From Streptomyces sp. HNM0575 (GTDB lineage: Bacteria > Actinomycetota > Actinomycetes > Streptomycetales > Streptomycetaceae), in assembly GCF_012726265.1 (NCBI RefSeq), contig NZ_JAASAG010000002.1:186001-250000 (forward strand): DNA of 64,000 nt. Reading direction: 5' to 3'. The notes under the pieces were generated by a model that was not told where the DNA came from, did not search any database, and saw only the letters and a list, made by a program, of their open reading frames with translations. The translations under genes and the position numbers were made by a program. Of this stretch, positions 51,369-58,305 are shown in pieces (positions within the stretch are counted from its first letter, which is position 1; each line of letters opens with the position of its first letter).

Positions 51369-52061
51369 TCAGCGGTGGTGGGCGAGGAGCGCCCGCACCA
51401 CCTCGCGGATCTGCCCCACCGCCTCCTCTTCCGTACGCTCCGCCGCGGGCGCGACCACGTGCGACAGCGCGATCCGCATTCCCGCCTCGCAGGCCGGACC
51501 CAGCCTGCCCGAGGAGCCGTTGGGCGAGAGCCCTTCGAGCACGCGGTCGCACAGCCTGGCCGCCAGCACCCCGGGCTCTCCGGGCCGTACGCCCGCGGAC
51601 GGGCCCAACCCGTCCATGCCGTCCGCATCGTCCATGCCGGCCCTGCCGACCGTGCGAGCGGACCCGTCGCGGACACCGCCCTCCCGTCCCCCGCCGTCGG
51701 GGACGGCCACCACGGGCAGGGGCATCGGCGAGCCCCAGCATCCCGTGAGCGCGGCACGGACGATGGGCTCGTCGCGAGCGGTACGCAGCATCCAGGCCCC
51801 CGCGGCGGCGCACGAGGCGGCGGGGTCGGTGCCTCCCCGGCCGCCCTCCGCAGCCGCACGCGCGGCGCCCTCGACGAAGCCGTCGATCAGGCGGCCGACG
51901 AGGGCGGCGCCAAGCCCTTCCTTCGTCCCGAACTCGTTGTAGAGCGTCTGCCGTGACACACCCGCGGCGCCGGCGACGTCCACCATCCGCACTCCTGCCC
52001 ACGGCTGTGCGCCGACGGCCGTGTGTGCGGCTTCCAGCAATGTCTCGCGTGCAGTAGGCAT
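51369..52061 (-). CDS. TetR-family transcriptional regulator
   Basis: 230 residues. The N-terminal HTH is WAGVRMVDVAGAAGVSRQTL followed by YNEFGTKEGL. The C-terminal ligand domain is interrupted by a Gly/Asp/Arg-rich low-complexity insert of about 45 residues (roughly 128-172), not usual in TetR proteins. The ATG has GGAGGCACG upstream. A TTGACA promoter with a perfect palindrome in its spacer lies just upstream, suggesting autoregulation. It is divergent from hisN. Target and ligand unknown. Confidence 0.85.
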   Translation of the reverse strand: MPTARETLLEAAHTAVGAQPWAGVRMVDVAGAAGVSRQTLYNEFGTKEGLGAALVGRLIDGFVEGAARAAAEGGRGGTDPAASCAAAGAWMLRTARDEPIVRAALTGCWGSPMPLPVVAVPDGGGREGGVRDGSARTVGRAGMDDADGMDGLGPSAGVRPGEPGVLAARLCDRVLEGLSPNGSSGRLGPACEAGMRIALSHVVAPAAERTEEEAVGQIREVVRALLAHHR

Positions 52062-52095
52062 CGTGCCTCCGAACCCGGCGGCTGGGGTGCGGGAC

Positions 52096-52124
52096 AGAAT
52101 TGACGCGTCACCAACTCCTGTCAA
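52096..52124 (-). promoter_or_regulatory. tetR promoter with operator palindrome
   Basis: Minus strand TTGACA (52124-52119), 17-nt spacer, AATTCT (52101-52096). The perfect 10-bp palindrome TGACGCGTCA (52101-52110) lies in the spacer next to the -10, a natural position for an autorepressor. Confidence 0.6.
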
Positions 52125-52284
52125 GACAATGTGCGCAGACCCGTCGACGATGCCGGTCAGCCGTCCTCCGCCGCGTCTCCCGCCGGCGCCGCACCGCCCG
52201 CCGACGCGAATCGGCTGCACCCGCATGGCGTCCCGGACGCTCTGCCCTGTGGCTGGGTATCCGGCAGGTCGATACTGTTCACAC

Positions 52285-53079
52285 ATGCCGGACTACCACG
52301 ATGATCTGCGTCTCGCCCACGTACTGGCCGACGCCGCCGACGCCGCGACGATGGAGCGGTTCAAGGCTCTCGATCTCAAGGTCGAGACGAAGCCGGACCT
52401 GACTCCGGTCAGCGAGGCCGACAAGGCGGCCGAGGAGCTGATCCGTACGTCGCTGAAGCGCACGCGCCCGCGCGACGCGGTGCTGGGCGAGGAGTTCGGC
52501 ACCGACGGGCACGGCTCGCGCCGCTGGATCATCGATCCGATCGACGGCACGAAGAACTACATCCGCGGGGTCCCGGTCTGGGCGACCCTGATCGCCCTGA
52601 CGGAGCTGGGCGAGGGCGGCGACCAGCCCGTCGTCGGTCTCGTCTCGGCCCCGGCCCTCAACCGCCGCTGGTGGGCGGCGAAGGGCGGCGGCGCCTACAC
52701 CGGCCGCAGCCTGTCGCAGGCCAGCCGTCTTCGTGTCTCCGGCATCGAGACCGTACGGGACGCGTCGTTCGCGTACTCCTCACTGCACGGCTGGGAGGAG
52801 CGCGGCATGCTCCCCGGCTTCCTCGAACTGACCCGGGACTGCTGGCGCACGCGCGGCTACGGCGACTTCTGGCCGTACATGATGGTCGCCGAGGGTTCGG
52901 TGGACGCCTGCGCGGAGCCGGAGTTGTCGCTGTGGGACATGGCCGCGAGCACGGTCATCGTGAAGGAGGCGGGCGGCATGTTCACCGGCCTCGACGGCAG
53001 GGACGGCCCGCACAGCGGCAACGCCGTGGCCTCCAACGGGCTGCTGCACGAGGAAGTCCTCACCTACCTCACCGCCTAG
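52285..53079 (+). CDS. hisN: histidinol-phosphatase (inositol-monophosphatase fold)
   Basis: 264 residues. Metal-binding motifs of the IMPase superfamily are VLGEEFG, RRWIIDPIDGTKNYIRGVPV and ELSLWDMAASTVIVKEAGG. The actinobacterial HisN signature context (DPIDGTKNY, RGYGDFWPYMMVAEG) favours histidinol-phosphate over inositol phosphate. No Shine-Dalgarno precedes the ATG, and a TACTGT-like -10 lies about 10 nt upstream, so the mRNA may be leaderless or short-leadered. It is divergent from tetR. Confidence 0.88.
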   Translation: MPDYHDDLRLAHVLADAADAATMERFKALDLKVETKPDLTPVSEADKAAEELIRTSLKRTRPRDAVLGEEFGTDGHGSRRWIIDPIDGTKNYIRGVPVWATLIALTELGEGGDQPVVGLVSAPALNRRWWAAKGGGAYTGRSLSQASRLRVSGIETVRDASFAYSSLHGWEERGMLPGFLELTRDCWRTRGYGDFWPYMMVAEGSVDACAEPELSLWDMAASTVIVKEAGGMFTGLDGRDGPHSGNAVASNGLLHEEVLTYLTA

Positions 53080-53082
53080 GCC

Positions 53083-53145
53083 GGCCCCGCCCGGTCCTGT
53101 CCCCCCGGTCCTGTCCCGCCCGGTCCTCTCCCGCCCGGTCCTGCC
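53083..53145 (+). repeat. 15-bp tandem repeat, four copies, downstream of hisN
   Basis: Four near-identical CCGCCCGGTCCTGTC units start immediately after the hisN stop. No terminator hairpin was seen beyond them. Confidence 0.85.
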
Positions 53146-53236
53146 GGCCCGGCACGAATCCCCGCGCGCACGCCCCATCTCCCGGTGTGCGTGCCCTTGT
53201 TGTGGTCCCGGAGCCATGTGAACATAAGGCTCCGTA

Positions 53237-53275
53237 AGCTTGTGAGCTTGTGAATCTCTTCTCGAAGGGAAGAGA
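53237..53275 (+). promoter_or_regulatory. repeat and hairpin in the leader of the CBS gene
   Basis: AGCTTGTG is repeated in tandem (53237-53244, 53245-53252), followed by a TCTCTTC...GAAGAGA inverted repeat (53255-53261 / 53269-53275) ending just before the AAGGAGG ribosome site. Possible operator or leader structure. Confidence 0.45.
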
Positions 53276-53298
53276 CACCAAGGAGGTGGACCACGCAC

Positions 53299-53712
53299 AT
53301 GCCCACCCTCGTCCGAGACGCAATGACCACGGTCGTCCTCACCATCGGTCCCGCCCACACACTCCGCCAGGCCGCAGCACTGATGTCGGCCCGCCGGGTC
53401 GGCGCAGCCGTGGTGCTCGACCCCGACACCAGCGGACTCGGCATCCTCACCGAGCGCGACATCCTCAACTCCCTTGGCGCGGGCCAGGATCCGGACCACG
53501 AGACCGCCCAGTCCCACACCACCACCGACGTCGTCTTCGCGGCCGAGGAATGGACGCTGGAGCAGGCGTCCGAGGCCATGACACACGGCGGCTTCCGCCA
53601 CCTGATCGTGCTGCGCGCGCAGGAGCCCGTCGGCATCGTGTCCGTACGGGACATCGTGCGCTTCTGGACCGGACGGAACGAGGCGGTGGGAACCGTGGGG
53701 GCGAGCGTCTGA
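53299..53712 (+). CDS. CBS-pair protein
   Basis: 137 residues, essentially two CBS motifs: LRQAAALMSARRVGAAVVLD with GLGILTERDIL, then LEQASEAMTHGGFRHLIVLR with PVGIVSVRDIVRFW. Stand-alone CBS pairs bind adenine nucleotides and act as sensors. AAGGAGG lies 12 nt upstream of the ATG, a rather long spacing. The product is cytosolic. A bidirectional terminator separates it from the convergent catalase gene. Confidence 0.9.
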   Translation: MPTLVRDAMTTVVLTIGPAHTLRQAAALMSARRVGAAVVLDPDTSGLGILTERDILNSLGAGQDPDHETAQSHTTTDVVFAAEEWTLEQASEAMTHGGFRHLIVLRAQEPVGIVSVRDIVRFWTGRNEAVGTVGASV

Positions 53713-53786
53713 CCTGAGCGCTGAGCGCACCGGCACGGACACCCGGCCCCGCACCGGGACCGGCACGATCATGAGCCCGTGCAACA

Positions 53787-53820
53787 CCGGAGGGACCGCG
53801 CGACGGCACGGTCCCTCCGG
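53787..53820. terminator. bidirectional terminator between the CBS gene and katA
   Basis: CCGGAGGGACCG (53787-53798) pairs perfectly with CGGTCCCTCCGG (53809-53820), 10-nt loop. Confidence 0.9.
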
Positions 53821-53840
53821 GTCTTACGGCAAACGCCCTG

Positions 53841-55307
53841 TCAGCCGCGCAGGGCCTGTACCGCGGCGTCCAGCCGCTTGCCGTAGTCCTCGTCCGCCTT
53901 GCGGAAGTTCTCGATGGCGCGCTGCGCGATGTCGTCGCGCGAGACCTTCGCGATGAACCCGGCGGCGTTGTCGATCAGACGCTGCTTGGCGTCCTCCGGC
54001 ATCAACCGGTAGAGGTTGCCCGCCTGTACGAAGTCGTCGTCCTCGGCATGCGAGGGCGTCACGTGGTCGCCCGTCACACCGGAGACCGCGACCGGCTCCC
54101 ACAGCGGCCTGTCGGTCTGCTTCGCACCGTCGAAGCTGTTCGGCTCGTAGTTCTTCGCCCCGCCGTGGCGCCCGTCGTACATCACGCCGTCACGTCCGTG
54201 GGTGTTGGCGTCCGTGGCGTGCGGACGGTTCACCGGCAGGTGGTCGGCGTTGACGCCGACGCGGTAGCGGTGCGCGTCGCCGTACGCGAAGAGCCGTCCC
54301 TGGAGCATCTTGTCCGGCGACGGGCCGATGCCGGGCACGAAGTGGTGCGGCGAGAAGACCGACTGCTCGACCTCGCCGAAGATGTTCTCCGGGTTGCGGT
54401 TGAGCTCCAGCCTCCCGATCTCGATGGGCGGGTAGTCCTCGTGCGGCCAGACCTTGGTCAGGTCGAACGGGTTGAAGCGGTAGTTCGGCGCGTCCGCCGC
54501 CGGCATGATCTGCACCTGCACCGTCCAGCTGGGATGGTCACCGCGCTCGATGGCCTCGCGCAGATCCCGCTGATGGCTGTCCGGGTCCTTGCCCGCCAGG
54601 ATCTCCGCCTCCTCGTTGGTGAGGGTCTGGATGCCCTGGTCGGTCTTGAAGTGGTACTTGACCCAGAAGACCTCGCCGTCGGCGTTGTTCCACTGGAAGG
54701 TGTGGGAGCCGTAGCCGTTCATGTGCCGGTACGAGGCGGGGATTCCGCGGTCGCCCATCAGCCACGTCACCTGATGCGTCGACTCGGGCGACAGCCCCCA
54801 GAAGTCCCATACGTTGTCCGGCTCCTGGGAGCCCGTGTACGGGTCGCGCTTCTGGGTGTGGATGAAGTCGGGGAACTTGATGGCGTCCCGGATGAAGAAG
54901 ACCGGAGTGTTGTTCCCGACCAGGTCGTAGTTGCCCTCTTCCGTGTAGAACTTCAGCGCGAAGCCACGCGGGTCGCGGACGGCGTCCGGCGCTCCGAGGT
55001 TGCCGGCCACCGTGGAGAACCGGAGGAAGGTCTCGGTCTGCTTGCCGACCTCTGAGAGGAACTTCGCCCTCGTGTAGCGCGTCACGTCCGCGGTCACGGT
55101 GAAGGTGCCGTACGCGCCCGCACCACGGGCGTGGACGATCCGCTCCGGGATCCGTTCGCGGTTGAAGTGCGCGAGCTTCTCCAGCAGGAGCTGGTCCTGG
55201 ATCAATGCCGGCCCGCCGGGACCGGCGGTCTGGCTCTGCTGATTGTCCGCGACCGGAGCGCCGGCTTCCGTGGTCAGCGGACCGGTTTGCTTGTCCTGCA
55301 CCGTCAC
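53841..55307 (-). CDS. katA: monofunctional haem catalase (small-subunit clade)
   Basis: 488 residues. Catalytic His59 in [12 protein letters not shown], Asn132 in VGNNTPVFF, and the proximal haem Tyr in [14 protein letters not shown]. Length and motifs fit clade 3 catalases. It decomposes H2O2. The GTG start has GGAGGAGTC upstream. It is divergent from a Fur-family regulator, the standard katA-catR arrangement, with a palindrome inside its promoter. Confidence 0.95.
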   Translation of the reverse strand: MTVQDKQTGPLTTEAGAPVADNQQSQTAGPGGPALIQDQLLLEKLAHFNRERIPERIVHARGAGAYGTFTVTADVTRYTRAKFLSEVGKQTETFLRFSTVAGNLGAPDAVRDPRGFALKFYTEEGNYDLVGNNTPVFFIRDAIKFPDFIHTQKRDPYTGSQEPDNVWDFWGLSPESTHQVTWLMGDRGIPASYRHMNGYGSHTFQWNNADGEVFWVKYHFKTDQGIQTLTNEEAEILAGKDPDSHQRDLREAIERGDHPSWTVQVQIMPAADAPNYRFNPFDLTKVWPHEDYPPIEIGRLELNRNPENIFGEVEQSVFSPHHFVPGIGPSPDKMLQGRLFAYGDAHRYRVGVNADHLPVNRPHATDANTHGRDGVMYDGRHGGAKNYEPNSFDGAKQTDRPLWEPVAVSGVTGDHVTPSHAEDDDFVQAGNLYRLMPEDAKQRLIDNAAGFIAKVSRDDIAQRAIENFRKADEDYGKRLDAAVQALRG

Positions 55308-55346
55308 GACTCCTCCTGCTTTGTGCGCTGAGCTGAGCTTGAGCCG

Positions 55347-55374
55347 ATCCTACATTGGACAATGTCTAAGTCAA
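55347..55374 (-). promoter_or_regulatory. katA promoter with CatR-type operator in the spacer
   Basis: Minus strand TTGACT (55374-55369), 16-nt spacer, TAGGAT (55352-55347). The inverted repeat ACATTG-GA-CAATGT (55352-55365) fills the spacer, so a bound repressor would block RNA polymerase. Confidence 0.75.
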
Positions 55375-55422
55375 GAACATGACGAAGTCCATACGGGTTC
55401 TTTTCTCAGACCCCGGCACTGC

Positions 55423-55434
55423 TAGGGTTGACGT
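55423..55434 (+). promoter_or_regulatory. catR -10 element, probable leaderless transcript
   Basis: TAGGGT ends 6 nt before the catR ATG and there is no Shine-Dalgarno, so transcription probably begins at the start codon. Confidence 0.5.
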
Positions 55435-55851
55435 ATGAGCGACCTGCTGGAGCGGCTTAGAGACCGTGGCTGGCGGCTCACCGCGCAGCGGCGAGTCGTC
55501 GCCGAGGTTCTGGACGGCGAGCACGTGCACTACACGGCGGACGAGGTGCATGCGCGCGCCGCAGCCCGCCTGCCGGAGATCGCAAGGGCCACCGTCTACA
55601 ACACGCTGAGCGAACTCGTCGCCATCGGTGAGGTGATCGAGGTCAGCACGGACGGCCGCGCGAAGCGGTACGACCCCAACGCCCGCCATTCCCACCAGCA
55701 CTTGGTCTGCTCGCAGTGCGGCACGATCCGCGACGTCCACCCCACCGGCGACCCGCTGGCCGGTCTTCCCGAGACCGAGCGCTACGGCTTCACGGTCTCG
55801 GACGCCACCGTCACATACCGGGGCACCTGTCCCCGGTGCGCCGGCGACTGA
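55435..55851 (+). CDS. catR: Fur-family peroxide-responsive repressor (CatR/PerR-like)
   Basis: 138 residues. Winged HTH RGWRLTAQRRVVAEVLDGEH and ARATVYNTLSELVAIGEV. Metal-binding region HSHQHLVCSQC with structural Zn cysteines 92, 95, 132 and 135, and histidines 85, 87 and 89 for the regulatory metal. PerR-type proteins lose DNA binding when H2O2 oxidises a metal-ligand His. It is divergent from katA and expected to repress it and itself. Confidence 0.93.
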   Translation: MSDLLERLRDRGWRLTAQRRVVAEVLDGEHVHYTADEVHARAAARLPEIARATVYNTLSELVAIGEVIEVSTDGRAKRYDPNARHSHQHLVCSQCGTIRDVHPTGDPLAGLPETERYGFTVSDATVTYRGTCPRCAGD

Positions 55852-55917
55852 CCCCCGGCCACTCCCGGCCGCTGTTCCGCCCGTGCCCATGTGCCGGGAC
55901 AGGGCGCTCGGCACATG

Positions 55918-55953
55918 CGAAGGGCCCGGATCCTCAAGGATCCGGGCCCTTCG
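55918..55953 (-). terminator. terminator of the first initiator tRNA gene
   Basis: Perfect 17-bp stem CGAAGGGCCCGGATCCT (55918-55934) with its complement (55937-55953), 7 nt past the tRNA 3' end. It also faces the catR stop. Confidence 0.9.
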
Positions 55954-55960
55954 ACTTCAG

Positions 55961-56034
55961 TAGCGGGGACAGGATTTGAACCTGCGACCTCTGGGTTATG
56001 AGCCCAGCGAGCTACCGAGCTGCTCCACCCCGCG
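55961..56034 (-). tRNA. tRNA-fMet (CAT), copy 1
   Basis: 74 nt, CCA not encoded. The anticodon loop is CTCATAA. The anticodon stem ends in three G-C pairs (CTGGG/CCCAG), and position 1 is C opposite U72, unpaired. Both are initiator-tRNA hallmarks. Identical to the copy at 58146-58219. Confidence 0.95.
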
Positions 56035-56169
56035 TCGTGTTCCGCAACTCTAACCCTGAGCCGACGACCAGCGCAAATCGCTTTACGAGCAGCCGCCCGG
56101 CCTTGATCGACGGAGCCCGGTGCCGGCGGCCCCCGGCCCGGGGAACCGCCGGTCCTGGACGGCACCGCG

Positions 56170-57960
56170 TCAGGCGGTCAGCTCCGAGCGCAGAGCGTCG
56201 TGCAGCTTGGCCGCACGTTCCGCGACCTCGGCCGGCCCGAGTTCGACGGCCCGCGCGCACCAGCGCTGACCCGTCTCCAGCTCGCCCCTGCGCGCGCTCA
56301 GCAGCGCGAGACGCAAGGCCGCCCGCCCGTGCCCGGCCTCCGCAGCGCGCGTCCACCACAGGGCCGCCTCGGGCTCGCTGCCCTCACGGGCCAGCAACAG
56401 CCCGAGATTGAACGCCCCGTTGGGACTTCCGGCCTCCGCCGCGACGCGGTACCAGCGGGCCGCGTCGACGATCTCGCCCCGCGCCGCCAGGCACATGCCC
56501 AGACGCACCTGCGCGCGCCGGTGCCCCTGCTCGGCCGCCCGCTCGTACCACTCCTCGTGCTCGTCACGGCTGCTCACCGACGACGTGGCGCCCGTGCCGT
56601 CGGCCTCCCGCGGCCTGCGGCGCTCAAGGAGCACGGCCAGCCGGAAGGCGCCCTCGACGCTGCCGCCGCCCGCGGCGCAGCGCAGCCGGCGCTCCGCCCC
56701 CTGCTCGTCGCCCTCCCTCAGCAGCGCGATGCCCACCTGGAGCGCGGCCTCCGTGTGCCCCGCCGCCGCGGCCCGTGCGTACCAGACGCGGGCCGTACGG
56801 TGATCGCCCCGGCCGACGTGCAGGATGCCCAGGTTGAACGCGGCGTCGATGCTGCCCGCCTCGGCAGCCTTGGAGAACCACGGCTCGGCCCCGTCGGCGT
56901 CTCCGCGCTGGAGCAGCAGCACAGCGAGCGCGTTCGCCGCCTCGCGGTGTCCGGCGTACGCGGCGCGGCGATACCACTGCTCGGCCTGAGCCGTACGCCC
57001 CTGTGCCGCGCAGAGCAGCCCGAGGTTGAACGCCCCGTTGTCACAGCCCGCTTCGAGCGCCACGCGGTACCAGCGCTCCGCGGCCTGGCGCTCGCCGCGG
57101 TCGGCGTGGAGCGCGCCGAGCGCGTTGGCGGCGTTGCCGTCGCCGTCCTCGGCGGCACGGCGCCACCAGACGGCCGCGCTCTCCTCGTCGCCCGCGTCAC
57201 GCAGCAGGAAGCCGAGCGCGCATGCGGCACGCGGCTCGCCTTCCTTCGCCGACGTGAGATACCAGCGACCCGCTTCCTTCAGCTCGCCACGGCGCTCGAG
57301 GATCGCCCCGAGCCGTAGCGCGGCACGGCGGTGGCCGCGCGCGGCGGCCTGCCTGAACCACTGCTCGGCCTCGCGCTCGGCTGTCTCCCGCCGCGCTTCG
57401 GCCTCATCGCTCTCCTCCGCCTCGGCCGTGATCTCGGCGGCGCGTGCGCCGATGATCTGCGCGAGCCGGTACGCGGCCTCGCGGTGGCCCTGCTCGGCGG
57501 CGGCACGGAACCAGGCCTCCGCGCCGTCCTCGTCACGGTGGTCGAGCAGATCGGCCAGCGCGTACGCACCCAGCGCGTGCCCGCACTCGGCGGCGTGCAG
57601 CAGCCAGTAGTGCGCCGCGGCCTCGTCCCCCCGCTCACGGTGGTGCCTCCCGAGCGCGTGCGCCGCGGCGGCCGAGCCGGCGACGGCGGCGACGCGCCAC
57701 CAGCCGGCGGCCTCGTCCGACTTCCCGCGCTGGTGGAGCAGAACCCCCAGATTGTTGGCCGCGGCACGGTCACCCGCCGCGGTGGCAGCCCGCAGCGGAG
57801 CCTCGGCCCCGTCGAGATCGCCCCCGCGCAGCAGCCGGGCACCGAGCACGCTCAACGCCCCGGCGTCCTTTGCGTCTTCGGCCCCGCAGTCAGCACCGGC
57901 CGGACTCGTGCCGGTACCCGGCGGAGCCTCCAGCCTCACCTTGTCCCCCATGAACCCCAT
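56170..57960 (-). CDS. Sel1/TPR-repeat protein
   Basis: 596 residues built almost entirely of about fourteen 36-residue Sel1-like repeats (for example AANNLGVLLHQRGKSDEAAG, AFNLGILHVGRGDHRTARVW and AFNLGLLLAREGSEPEAALW). Two charged inserts break the array near residues 180-200 (EITAEAEESDEAEARRETAE) and 450-465. No signal peptide or membrane helix is present. Solenoids of this type are protein-interaction scaffolds. ATG 57960 is listed; ATG 57951 is equally possible. The gene lies between two identical initiator-tRNA units. Confidence 0.88.
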   Translation of the reverse strand: MGFMGDKVRLEAPPGTGTSPAGADCGAEDAKDAGALSVLGARLLRGGDLDGAEAPLRAATAAGDRAAANNLGVLLHQRGKSDEAAGWWRVAAVAGSAAAAHALGRHHRERGDEAAAHYWLLHAAECGHALGAYALADLLDHRDEDGAEAWFRAAAEQGHREAAYRLAQIIGARAAEITAEAEESDEAEARRETAEREAEQWFRQAAARGHRRAALRLGAILERRGELKEAGRWYLTSAKEGEPRAACALGFLLRDAGDEESAAVWWRRAAEDGDGNAANALGALHADRGERQAAERWYRVALEAGCDNGAFNLGLLCAAQGRTAQAEQWYRRAAYAGHREAANALAVLLLQRGDADGAEPWFSKAAEAGSIDAAFNLGILHVGRGDHRTARVWYARAAAAGHTEAALQVGIALLREGDEQGAERRLRCAAGGGSVEGAFRLAVLLERRRPREADGTGATSSVSSRDEHEEWYERAAEQGHRRAQVRLGMCLAARGEIVDAARWYRVAAEAGSPNGAFNLGLLLAREGSEPEAALWWTRAAEAGHGRAALRLALLSARRGELETGQRWCARAVELGPAEVAERAAKLHDALRSELTA

Positions 57961-58050
57961 GTTCGCACCACCCGCAACCCACGTACACCTGGAAAACCAC
58001 CACCGGGTGAGGTCACTTCAGAGGTTTGTCGACTTCCCGACAGAGAGACA

Positions 58051-58083
58051 CCTCAAACCGCTTGCCACGAAAGGGGTTTGAGG
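58051..58083 (-). promoter_or_regulatory. inverted repeat upstream of the Sel1 gene
   Basis: CCTCAAACC (58051-58059) and GGTTTGAGG (58075-58083) are perfect 9-bp arms with a 15-nt spacer, about 90 nt upstream of the Sel1-protein start. Operator or leader hairpin. Confidence 0.45.
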
Positions 58084-58102
58084 ACTGACGCGTTGACACA
58101 TG

Positions 58103-58138
58103 CGAAGGGCCCGGATCCTTGAGGATCCGGGCCCTTCG
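58103..58138 (-). terminator. terminator of the second initiator tRNA gene
   Basis: The same 17-bp stem as copy 1 (58103-58119 / 58122-58138) with loop TG. Confidence 0.9.
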
Positions 58139-58145
58139 ACTTCAG

Positions 58146-58219
58146 TAGCGGGGACAGGATTTGAACCTGCGACCTCTGGGTTATGAGCCCAGCGAGCTAC
58201 CGAGCTGCTCCACCCCGCG
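58146..58219 (-). tRNA. tRNA-fMet (CAT), copy 2
   Basis: Sequence identical to the tRNA at 55961-56034, with the same initiator features. Confidence 0.95.
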
Positions 58220-58305
58220 CCGTTGTGTGACAACTCTACACCACGGTACGGAGTGCTCCGCACGCGGGGCGGCGAGCCGCCCCGCGTGCGTCAGGACACC
58301 GCCGG

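Larger units (their letters stand above)
55912..56034 (-). repeat. 123-bp direct repeat, copy 1 (initiator tRNA unit)
   Basis: Contains the terminator and tRNA-fMet below. It matches 58097-58219 base for base except the two-base hairpin loop (CA here, TG there). Confidence 0.9.
58097..58219 (-). repeat. 123-bp direct repeat, copy 2 (initiator tRNA unit)
   Basis: Second copy of the unit at 55912-56034, 2.2 kb away in the same orientation. Confidence 0.9.
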
